Positions 7,693 through 14,984 of a DNA stretch of 27,676 bases are shown here, one piece after another. Under the pieces are notes generated by a model. It was given only the letters and a program-made list of their open reading frames with translations, did no database searches and was not told the origin of the DNA. The translations under genes and the position numbers were made by a program. The number at the start of each line of letters is the position of its first letter. The first letter of the stretch is position 1. This DNA is from an uncultured Clostridia bacterium (GTDB lineage Bacteria > Bacillota > Clostridia > Lachnospirales > Anaerotignaceae), in contig CAJUNT010000027.1 of assembly GCA_910587735.1 (NCBI GenBank), forward strand, positions 1 through 27,676, written 5' to 3'.

Positions 7693-8480
7693 GGAAAAAA
7701 TAGCTTTTTTCCATAAATAGAACAATACTTTTATAATTATAAAAAATAATATGTTTGTATGATTCCTTTAAAATACTTCAATAACAAAATATACTAATCT
7801 AAAGTCATTGTATATATTCTATGTTCTAATCACAATATTTCATTTTTAATTACTTCTAAACAAATTTACATTTGAAATAAAATCAGTAATAAAATTATAG
7901 ATAAAATATTAACAATAATTTGTTAATATTTTATCAAAGTTTATACAATTATCTACTTTTTATGATATCTTTTATATCTTTAATTTACAAATTAATGTTT
8001 TGCAAAAATATTATTTCATTGTGGATAACCATGTGAATACTGTGAATTTATTATTTTTCTGTCAATAAGTTTTTAATCCCTACTAAAATATAGAAATAAA
8101 AATACATATTATTTTGTTTCTATTTTATATTTTTTAAATTTTTTTAGAGATATATTAGAAAAGCTGTTGATAACTTTTCATTCTTTTGCTATACTAAGTT
8201 ATCCAGAAAATTCACTTTATCCACAATTTATTTTTTCACACTACAAAAATTTGTGGATAACTATGTGAATAACTCAAAAGTTATCCACTTTTTATACACA
8301 ACTATATTAAATTTTTATTGATTTATATACATTTATTACTTGTTAATAAAAAAAAAATTTTTTCTGTGGATTTTGTTTATAATATTTTATTTGTTATCTT
8401 TTTATTAAAGTTATCCACAATTTTTACACAATTATTATATATTTATCCACAATTATAAAATTATTTACAGGAGGAAAACT
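7693..8480. other. Replication origin, upstream half (rpmH-dnaA gap)
   Basis: This long non-coding AT-rich region contains five exact DnaA boxes: TTATCCACA at 8217-8225, 8411-8419 and 8443-8451, and its complement TGTGGATAA at 8020-8028 and 8252-8260. One-mismatch boxes lie at 8165-8173, 8199-8207, 8264-8272, 8281-8289 and 8292-8300. The boxes concentrate at 8165-8300 and just before dnaA. The last two exact boxes lie 30-60 bases upstream of the dnaA start, where they could also serve autoregulation. A TATAAT at 8378-8383 may be the dnaA -10 element, but no good -35 element is visible. 7693-8015 holds no gene or box that I can see. Confidence 0.9.
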
Positions 8481-9806
8481 ATGGACGAAATAAATGAATA
8501 TTGGAATGCAGCTTTAAAAATCATAGAAGAAGAAAGTTCTTCTCCTGTTACTTTTGAAACTTGGATTTCGCCTATTGTTCCATATAAAATAGAAGGAGAT
8601 TCTTTCATATTACAAATTGGAGATCCATTTTATAGGGGTATGATACAGAAAAGGTATTTATCTTTAATTCGTAGTGCTATAAAAACTGTTACAAATAGAG
8701 ATTACGAAATAAAAATTATTACAGATGAGCATCTACCTCCTATACCTAAAAATTTGTCTTTAGCTATACCAACTTCTTCTGCCAACAATTTAAATCCTCG
8801 CTACATATTTAGTTCTTTCGTTGTCGGAAATAGTAATCGTATGGCACATGCTGCTTCTTTAGCAGTAGCAGAATCTCCTGCTCAAGCATATAATCCTTTA
8901 TTTTTATATGGTAATTCAGGATTAGGAAAAACACATTTAATGCATTCTATCGCCCACTATATTTTGGATAAAAATCCATCTACTAAAGTACTATATGTTA
9001 CTAGCGAAACATTTACAAACGAATTAATTAATTCTATTCAAAATAACAAAAATGAAGAATTTCGTAACAAATATCGTAATATTGATGTTTTATTAATAGA
9101 TGATATTCAATTTATATCGAAAAAGGAGGGAACACAAGAAGAATTCTTTCACACATTTAATGCTCTTCATGAATCAAATAAACAAATTATTATATCTAGC
9201 GACAGACCTCCTAAAGAAATAAAAACATTAGAAGATCGTTTAAGAAGTCGATTCGAATGGGGTCTAATTGCTGATATACAAGCACCCGATTATGAAACAC
9301 GTATTGCTATATTACGAAAAAAAGTTGATACAGAACGTCTTCCTGTTGGAAATGAAGTAATGGCTTTTATAGCAAAAAGTATTGTTTCAAATATTAGAGA
9401 GCTAGAAGGGGCTTTAACTCGTATTGTCGCTTATGCTACACTGACAAATCAAATTGTTTCTATAGAACTAGCTGAAACGGCTTTAAAAGATATTTTTAAT
9501 GAAAAGGCTTCTATACAAATTACACCTCATATTATACAAGAAGTTGTTGCCAATTATTTTAATATTCATGTAGAAGATATCCAAAGTAGTAAAAAGCCAA
9601 AAAATATTGCATTTCCAAGACAAATTGCTATGTATCTTTGCCGAAAATTATTAGATATATCTTTACCTAAAATAGGTAAACATTTTGGAGATCGTGACCA
9701 TACAACAGTAATTTATGCCGTTTCTAAAATTGAAAAATCTTTAAAAAAGGATCCTTCTTTACAACAAACAATATCTGAATTAGAAAGGCAAATTAAAGGT
9801 CAATAA
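8481..9806 (+). CDS. dnaA: Chromosomal replication initiator DnaA
   Basis: DnaA is the AAA+ ATPase that binds DnaA boxes, opens oriC and loads the helicase. The 441 residues show domain I (about 1-85, WNAALKIIEEESSSPVTFETWI), a short linker, and the AAA+ domain III from about 105. Domain III has Walker A GNSGLGKT at 144-151 and Walker B LLIDDIQF around 204-211. The DNA-binding domain IV carries the signature GDRDHTTVIYA near 403-413. The start ATG has AGGAGG 8 bases upstream. Exact DnaA boxes lie on both sides of the gene, pointing to autoregulation. dnaN follows after a 236-base origin segment. Confidence 0.98.
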   Translation: MDEINEYWNAALKIIEEESSSPVTFETWISPIVPYKIEGDSFILQIGDPFYRGMIQKRYLSLIRSAIKTVTNRDYEIKIITDEHLPPIPKNLSLAIPTSSANNLNPRYIFSSFVVGNSNRMAHAASLAVAESPAQAYNPLFLYGNSGLGKTHLMHSIAHYILDKNPSTKVLYVTSETFTNELINSIQNNKNEEFRNKYRNIDVLLIDDIQFISKKEGTQEEFFHTFNALHESNKQIIISSDRPPKEIKTLEDRLRSRFEWGLIADIQAPDYETRIAILRKKVDTERLPVGNEVMAFIAKSIVSNIRELEGALTRIVAYATLTNQIVSIELAETALKDIFNEKASIQITPHIIQEVVANYFNIHVEDIQSSKKPKNIAFPRQIAMYLCRKLLDISLPKIGKHFGDRDHTTVIYAVSKIEKSLKKDPSLQQTISELERQIKGQ

Positions 9807-9831
9807 AACTGTGGAATTCCTGTGGAATTTT

Positions 9832-9919
9832 TGTGGATAAATTTAGAAAAATTTAATCACCTGTGGATAATGTGGATAACATTTGAGTTTTTCTATTTTT
9901 ATCCACAATGTTATCCACA
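9832..9919. other. oriC downstream DnaA-box cluster
   Basis: Five exact DnaA boxes lie within 88 bases. TGTGGATAA is at 9832-9840, 9862-9870 and 9871-9879 (the last two abut), and TTATCCACA is at 9899-9907 and 9911-9919. The first three face the last two. Two weaker TGTGGAATT sites precede them (9810-9818, 9821-9829). Confidence 0.93.
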
Positions 9920-9953
9920 GTAATTTTACTTATATTTTCGCTGTTTTTTTAAC

Positions 9954-10015
9954 TTTTCCACATTTCCACAGCTACTACTACTATTACTACTAAATTAATT
10001 TTTATTTATTTACTT
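9954..10015. other. DNA unwinding element with DnaA-trio repeats
   Basis: Two box-like sites (TTTTCCACA at 9954-9962, ATTTCCACA at 9962-9970) are followed after one base by seven triplets, CTA four times, TTA, CTA, CTA (9972-9992), and then an AT-only run. The complementary strand reads 3'-GAT repeats-5'. This is the layout of the DnaA-trio element in the basal unwinding system described for Bacillus subtilis, where DnaA loads onto single strands next to its boxes. This is therefore the likely opening point of the origin. Confidence 0.85.
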
Positions 10016-10042
10016 ATTTATACAAAGGAGTTGTCCACAACT

Positions 10043-11143
10043 ATGAAATTATATTGTTCAAGAGAACTATTATTAAATGCTCTCACAATTGTTAATAAAG
10101 CAATTTCGAATAAAACAACACTAGAAATACTAAAGTGTATTTTATTAACAGCAACAAAAGAGAAATTTATAGTAACAGCTACTAATTTAGAAATTGGTAT
10201 ACAATCTGCCCCTATTACAGCTACTATTGAAGAAGAAGGAAATATTGCTCTTGATGCCCATCTTTTTACTGAAATTATAAGAAAAGTAAATGGTGACACT
10301 GTTTTAATACAAACAAATTCAAAATATGAAACTTCTATTTCATGTGGTTTCTCTGATTTTAAAATTATGGGACAGAATGGAGAAGATTTTCCTGAATTAC
10401 CAAAAGTAGAAAAAAAGCAAGAATATAAAATGTTTCAATCTGATTTAAAAAATATGATAAGACAGACTATTTTTTCTATTTCACAAGAAGAATTAAAGCC
10501 TATTTTAACAGGTGAATTATTAGAATTTAAAAGAAATTGTATACAAATGGTATCAGTAGATGGTTATCGAATTTCTTTTAGAAAAGAAAATTTAGTTGAA
10601 AATACACAAGAAACAAAAGTTGTAGTTCCAGGAAAAACACTTTCTGAAATTCATAAAATATTAAATGGAGAAGAAAAAGACGTTTTATTATATGTAACAG
10701 ATAAACATATAGTATTTGATATTGATGGAAATATTGTAATTTCTAGACTTTTAGAGGGAGAGTATATAAAATATGAACAAAGTTTTTTTGATGAGTATAA
10801 AACTCGATTCTGTGTTAATACAAATGATTTTCTACAAACATTAGAAAGAGCTTCTCTTGTTTCTAAAGATACAAGAAAAACTCCAGTAAAATTAGATATT
10901 GCAGAAAAAAAATTAATGGTAAAAGCACAAGCTGAAATTGGTACAGCATATGAAGAGATACAAATAGAACTAGAAGGAGAAACATTACAAATTGCTTTCA
11001 ATCCTAAATACCTAATAGAAGCATTACGTGTAATAGATGAAGAGACTATCTCTATACAATTTACAACACCATTAAGTCCATGCATTATTAAACCATTACA
11101 AGGCGAGGCATTTCGCTATTTAATATTACCATTACGTTTATAA
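10043..11143 (+). CDS. dnaN: DNA polymerase III beta subunit (sliding clamp)
   Basis: The beta clamp is a ring-shaped dimer that tethers the replicative polymerase and many repair proteins to DNA. From ATG 10043 the protein has 366 residues, the family length, and can be divided into three similar clamp domains. It begins MKLYCSRELLLNALTIVNKAIS and ends in the conserved LPLRL. Typical segments include TNLEIGIQ, GQNGEDFPELP, GYRISFRKE and SPCIIKPLQGEAFRYLILP. I prefer this ATG to a TTG at 10031, which directly abuts the ribosome-binding site AAAGGAG (10024-10030). The spacing is 12 bases and contains TTGTCCACA (10031-10039), one mismatch from a DnaA box. Confidence 0.96.
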   Translation: MKLYCSRELLLNALTIVNKAISNKTTLEILKCILLTATKEKFIVTATNLEIGIQSAPITATIEEEGNIALDAHLFTEIIRKVNGDTVLIQTNSKYETSISCGFSDFKIMGQNGEDFPELPKVEKKQEYKMFQSDLKNMIRQTIFSISQEELKPILTGELLEFKRNCIQMVSVDGYRISFRKENLVENTQETKVVVPGKTLSEIHKILNGEEKDVLLYVTDKHIVFDIDGNIVISRLLEGEYIKYEQSFFDEYKTRFCVNTNDFLQTLERASLVSKDTRKTPVKLDIAEKKLMVKAQAEIGTAYEEIQIELEGETLQIAFNPKYLIEALRVIDEETISIQFTTPLSPCIIKPLQGEAFRYLILPLRL

Positions 11144-11247
11144 ACCATAAATTTTATTTAATAAAACTAAGTTTTTCACAGATTTACTAACAGTATTTTT
11201 TATGTTTTCAATAGTATTTTAGATATTTTTAATGAGGAGAAGATATT

Positions 11248-11466
11248 GTGAATGAAATTATAATAAAAACTGAATTTATAAAGTTACAACAATTACTAAA
11301 ACTAGTAGGGATAATTAGTCAAGGTTCTGATATAAAATTGTATATTAAAGAAAATAAAGTAATGGTAAATAATGTACCTGCAACGGAAAGAGGAAAAAAA
11401 ATATATCATGGAGATATTGTAATGGTAAAAGATATAGGAAAGTTTAAAGTTATAGAAAAACAGTAA
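11248..11466 (+). CDS. yaaA: S4-domain RNA-binding protein YaaA
   Basis: This 72-residue S4-like RNA-binding protein is regularly found between dnaN and recF in Bacillota (YaaA, also RlbA). The S4 core is seen in TEFIKLQQLLKLVGIISQGSDIK, then VMVNNVPATERGKKIYHGDIV. The family is linked to ribosome assembly, but its exact role is unsettled. The start is GTG 11248 with GAGGAG about 10 bases upstream. A hairpin terminator lies directly after the stop, before recF. Confidence 0.9.
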   Translation: MNEIIIKTEFIKLQQLLKLVGIISQGSDIKLYIKENKVMVNNVPATERGKKIYHGDIVMVKDIGKFKVIEKQ

Positions 11467-11474
11467 TATATTTG

Positions 11475-11508
11475 GCTACAGTATTGTTATCTGTAGCTTT
11501 TTATTTTT
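11475..11508 (+). terminator. Intrinsic terminator between yaaA and recF
   Basis: GCTACAG (11475-11481) and CTGTAGC (11491-11497) form a 7-bp stem with a 9-base loop, followed directly by TTTTTATTTTT. It lies 8 bases after yaaA and 19 bases before the recF start. No promoter fits in between, so recF must rely on read-through. Confidence 0.8.
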
Positions 11509-11527
11509 AATTTTGGGATGTGAATTT

Positions 11528-12616
11528 ATGTATATAGAAAAAGTATCAGTAAGTAAGTACAGAAATTTAAATGATATGACATTATTTTTAAAAAATGGTA
11601 TCAATATTTTTTATGGAGAAAATGCACAAGGAAAAACTAATTTTTTAGAATCTTTATATTTATGTTCTTCTGGACGTTCTTTACGCACAAGAAATGATAA
11701 TCAATTAATAGAATTTGAATCACACGAAAGTCATATACAGATATTTATACGAAAAGAAAATAATATAGAGAAAATTGATGTGCACTTGAAAAAGGATAAT
11801 AAAAAGGGCATTGCAGTAAATGGAATTCCTATTAGAAAGCTTGGAGAACTATTTGGTATTTGCCATGCTGTTATATTTTCACCAGAAGATTTGAACTTAA
11901 TCAAAGAAGGTCCTGTAATACGTCGTAAATTTATGGATATGGAAATTTGTCAAATGAATATAGTATATTATTATGATTTACAAAAATATTATAGGATTTT
12001 AAAGCAAAGAAATAATTTGTTGAAAGAAATACAAAAAAATCCTTCACAAAAAAATACACTTTTTATATGGGATGAACAGTTAATTGATACTGCAAGGCGC
12101 ATTATTGGCGCTAGAAGAGGGTTTTTAGAAAAGTTGAATGAAATAGCTAGTGAAAAACAAAAAAGGCTTACAGGAGCAAAAGACAGGCTAAAAATTATAT
12201 ATAAACCTAATAGTGTAGAAAATCAATTACCAGAAAAACTAAAAAAAAATCAACAAAGAGATATTTTAATGGGAGCAACACAATCAGGACCTCATAAAGA
12301 TGATATATTATTTATGATAAATGAAAGAGATGTAAAACTATATGGCTCACAAGGACAACAAAGAACAACAGCATTAGCAACAAAATTAGCAGAAATTGAT
12401 TTGATAAAACAGGAAACAGGACAAAAACCGATATTACTTTTAGATGATGTACTTTCTGAACTAGATAAAAAGCGTCAAAACTTTTTAATGGAAAGTATAG
12501 GAGAACTACAATCAATATTAACATGTACAGGAATAGAAGATAGTATAAAAAGATATATCAATCAAGCCTCTCTCTTTTATGTAGAAAAGGGAAATATTAA
12601 AAAAATAGAATCATAA
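11528..12616 (+). CDS. recF: DNA replication and repair protein RecF
   Basis: RecF is an SMC-like ATPase that works with RecO and RecR to load RecA at single-strand gaps. From ATG 11528 the protein has 362 residues with Walker A GENAQGKT at 30-37, the ABC signature region LYGSQGQQRTTALATKLAE, and Walker B PILLLDDVLSELD. The N-terminus MYIEKVSVSKYRNL is typical. I reject a TTG at 11513, which has no ribosome-binding site; before the ATG there is only a weak GGGATG. The neighbours dnaN, yaaA, gyrB and gyrA match the usual order. The small remB (yaaB) gene that often follows recF in Bacillus is absent. Confidence 0.95.
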   Translation: MYIEKVSVSKYRNLNDMTLFLKNGINIFYGENAQGKTNFLESLYLCSSGRSLRTRNDNQLIEFESHESHIQIFIRKENNIEKIDVHLKKDNKKGIAVNGIPIRKLGELFGICHAVIFSPEDLNLIKEGPVIRRKFMDMEICQMNIVYYYDLQKYYRILKQRNNLLKEIQKNPSQKNTLFIWDEQLIDTARRIIGARRGFLEKLNEIASEKQKRLTGAKDRLKIIYKPNSVENQLPEKLKKNQQRDILMGATQSGPHKDDILFMINERDVKLYGSQGQQRTTALATKLAEIDLIKQETGQKPILLLDDVLSELDKKRQNFLMESIGELQSILTCTGIEDSIKRYINQASLFYVEKGNIKKIES

Positions 12617-12854
12617 TTGATATTTTTTTAACAATTATTTATAAAATTTTGTATAATTTACACTCAAATAATTGGTTTTTGTAAAATTTATAAAAATATA
12701 TTATAAATATACAATATTTTGGTAATATTGTATTTATAATATATTTATGGATTATATAATAATAGTATAATTTAATTATTTATTTTAGTAAATAATTTTA
12801 GCAAAAAAGCATTATTATTGCCACCAAGGCAAAAAAAATAAATATACTGTAAAA

Positions 12855-12880
12855 CCCTTGAAATAAAGGGCTTTTTTTTA
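12855..12880 (+). terminator. Intrinsic terminator upstream of the gyrB promoter
   Basis: CCCTT (12855-12859) and AAGGG (12866-12870) form a short stem with a 6-base loop, followed by C and eight T's. It separates recF transcription from the gyrB promoter, which starts two bases later. Confidence 0.75.
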
Positions 12881-12881
12881 C

Positions 12882-12910
12882 TTGTGAAATTATGAAAAAA
12901 ATGGTATAAT
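12882..12910 (+). promoter_or_regulatory. Sigma-A type promoter of gyrB
   Basis: TTGTGA (12882-12887), a 17-base spacer and TATAAT (12905-12910) form a good housekeeping promoter. Transcription would start near 12917, giving a leader of about 60 bases that holds a terminator-like hairpin. Confidence 0.75.
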
Positions 12911-12932
12911 AAAATTATATTTTATGTACCCT

Positions 12933-12960
12933 ACAGGCTTTTTTATAGCCTGTTATTTTT
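12933..12960 (+). terminator. Terminator-like hairpin in the gyrB leader
   Basis: ACAGGCT (12933-12939) and AGCCTGT (12947-12953) form a 7-bp stem with a 7-base loop, followed by TATTTTT. It ends one base before AAGGAG, the gyrB ribosome-binding site, and lies downstream of the gyrB promoter. It is therefore an attenuator candidate rather than an ordinary gene-end terminator. Confidence 0.65.
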
Positions 12961-12975
12961 AAGGAGAGAATGAAT

Positions 12976-14880
12976 ATGTCATCAGAGTACAACGAAAATC
13001 AAATACAGGTTCTGGAAGGATTGGAGGCTGTAAGGAAGCGTCCTGGTATGTATATTGGTTCTACTAGTACGCAAGGATTACATCACCTTGTTTACGAAAT
13101 TGTAGACAATTCAGTAGATGAGGCATTAGCCGGATTTTGTAATGAAATTTTTGTTACAATACATGAAGATAATACTATTTCTGTAAAAGATAATGGACGT
13201 GGTATTCCTGTAGGCATTCAGGCACAAAGAGGAATTCCAGCCGTAGAAGTTGTTTTTACAATACTTCATGCTGGTGGTAAATTTGGCGGAGGAGGATATA
13301 AAGTTTCTGGTGGGCTACATGGTGTTGGAGCTTCTGTTGTAAATGCTTTGTCTGAATGGTTAAAAGTACAGGTTTATGTGGATGGTAAGATATATGAACA
13401 AAAATATGCAAAAGGTCATGTGGTAACAAAATTACAACAAATAGGAGAAACAAATGAACATGGTACATATGTTCATTTTAAACCTGATGCACAAATATTT
13501 GAAGATGTTGTTTTTCAATTTGATATTTTGAAAAAAAGATTAAGAGAAACTGCTTTTTTAACAAAAGGATTAAAAATTAGCATAGCAGATGAAAGAGAAG
13601 GAAAACAGCAGCAAAAATCATTCCATTATGAAGGTGGCATAAAAGAATTTGTTGCGTATATTAATCAGCATAGAGATGCACTTTATGACAATATTTTTTA
13701 TGCAGAAGGAGAAAAAGATGGTGTTTTAGTAGAAGTTGCATTTCAGCATAATGATGGTGCTGATGAGAGTATCTACACATTTGTAAATAATATCAATACT
13801 ACGGATGGTGGTACACATTTAATAGGCTTTAAATCTGGTATGACAAAAACAATAAATGATTATAGTAGAAAAGCTGGCATATTAAAAGAGAATGATAAAA
13901 ATTTAACTGGTGATGATGTAAGAGAAGGATTAGCTGCGATTGTTAGTATTAAAGTTGCTGAACCACAATTTGAAGGACAAACAAAAACAAAATTAGGTAA
14001 CAGCGAGGCAAAAGGTGCTGTGGAAAGTATCATCAATGAATATTTAACTTATTTTTTAGAGGAAAATCCAACAATAGGAAGATTAATTGTAGAAAAAGGA
14101 ATGCTTGCTTCTAGAGCAAGAGAGGCGGCAAAAAGAGCAAGAGAATTAGTAAGAAGAAAAAGTGTTCTAGAAACTTCCCGTTTACCAGGAAAGCTTGCTG
14201 ATTGTTCTGACAAAGACCCTAAAAATTGTGAAGTGTATCTTGTAGAGGGTGATTCTGCTGGTGGCTCTGCAAAAGGAGCAAGAGACCAAAGAACACAAGC
14301 AATATTACCTTTAAGAGGAAAAATACTGAATGTGGAAAAGGCACGCATGGATAAAATATTAAATAGTGATGAAATTAAAAATATGATTACAGCATTTGGT
14401 ACAGGTGTAGATACTGATTTTGATATTACAAAATTAAGATATCACAAAATTGTTATTATGACAGATGCCGATGTGGATGGAGCACATATTAGAACACTGC
14501 TTTTAACACTGTTTTACCGTCATATGCCTCAATTAATTAAAGCAGGGCATATTTATATTGCTCAACCTCCACTATATCGTGTAGAAAAAAATAAAGAGCA
14601 TTATTATGTTTATGATGATAAAGAACTAGAAAACCTTTATGCCAAAATTGGACGAGATGGTATTAAAGAAGTACAGCGTTATAAAGGTTTAGGAGAAATG
14701 GATGCAGAGCAACTTTGGGATACTACAATGGACCCTGAACATAGAATACTGAAACGTGTTGATTTGGAAGATGCAGTTTCTGCGGATGAAATATTTACAA
14801 GACTGATGGGGGATAAAGTAGAGCCAAGACGAGAATTTATACAAGAATATGCAGAGAAAGTACAAAATTTAGATATATAA
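12976..14880 (+). CDS. gyrB: DNA gyrase subunit B
   Basis: GyrB is the ATPase subunit of gyrase, which introduces negative supercoils as a GyrA2GyrB2 complex. From ATG 12976 the protein has 634 residues. The GHKL ATPase domain shows EIVDNSVDEA with the Mg-binding Asn at 45, then DNGRGIP and GGLHGVGASVVNALS. The transducer domain and TOPRIM domain follow (EGDSAGGSAK, PLRGKILNVEKAR, DADVDGAHI), and the C-terminal segment contains YKGLGEMDAEQLWDTTMDP. I choose the second of two close ATGs because AAGGAG lies 9 bases from it but only 3 from the first (12970). The gene has its own promoter and leader hairpin. gyrA follows after about 100 bases. Confidence 0.97.
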   Translation: MSSEYNENQIQVLEGLEAVRKRPGMYIGSTSTQGLHHLVYEIVDNSVDEALAGFCNEIFVTIHEDNTISVKDNGRGIPVGIQAQRGIPAVEVVFTILHAGGKFGGGGYKVSGGLHGVGASVVNALSEWLKVQVYVDGKIYEQKYAKGHVVTKLQQIGETNEHGTYVHFKPDAQIFEDVVFQFDILKKRLRETAFLTKGLKISIADEREGKQQQKSFHYEGGIKEFVAYINQHRDALYDNIFYAEGEKDGVLVEVAFQHNDGADESIYTFVNNINTTDGGTHLIGFKSGMTKTINDYSRKAGILKENDKNLTGDDVREGLAAIVSIKVAEPQFEGQTKTKLGNSEAKGAVESIINEYLTYFLEENPTIGRLIVEKGMLASRAREAAKRARELVRRKSVLETSRLPGKLADCSDKDPKNCEVYLVEGDSAGGSAKGARDQRTQAILPLRGKILNVEKARMDKILNSDEIKNMITAFGTGVDTDFDITKLRYHKIVIMTDADVDGAHIRTLLLTLFYRHMPQLIKAGHIYIAQPPLYRVEKNKEHYYVYDDKELENLYAKIGRDGIKEVQRYKGLGEMDAEQLWDTTMDPEHRILKRVDLEDAVSADEIFTRLMGDKVEPRREFIQEYAEKVQNLDI

Positions 14881-14984
14881 AACTTTTGAAATGACCAATG
14901 AATTAACAATATAGAATTTGTAAAAAGTTTTTTGGATAATCAAATGTTTTTAAGTACTTTGTAATATTGCAGAAAGGACATTTT

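Larger units (their letters stand above)
12617..12975. other. recF-gyrB intergenic region
   Basis: About 350 AT-rich bases without a gene. In order: a possible promoter (TTAACA 12628-12633, 18 bases, TATAAT 12652-12657); a long imperfect inverted repeat of about 23 bases per arm with a 2-base bulge (12695-12717 with 12724-12746); a short TTGCC/GGCAA stem (12818-12832); a terminator (12855-12880); the gyrB promoter (12882-12910); and a terminator-like leader hairpin (12933-12960). The first part could produce a short RNA ending at 12880. Confidence 0.6.

Noticed and set aside
8340..8383. dnaA promoter with TATAAT at 8378-8383
   Set aside because: The -10 word is good but no -35 element lies 16-18 bases upstream, and the region is so AT-rich that chance matches are likely. 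It is mentioned only within the origin entry.
9972..9992. CTA/TTA triplets as a simple microsatellite or start of a CRISPR-like array
   Set aside because: The position directly after DnaA-box-like sites in the dnaA-dnaN gap fits the DnaA-trio element; there are no spacers.
10651..11085. Open frame of 144 codons antisense to dnaN
   Set aside because: Shadow of the conserved clamp gene; no family resemblance and no start signal.
14049..14348. Open frame antisense to gyrB
   Set aside because: Shadow of the gyrB TOPRIM region; no independent evidence.
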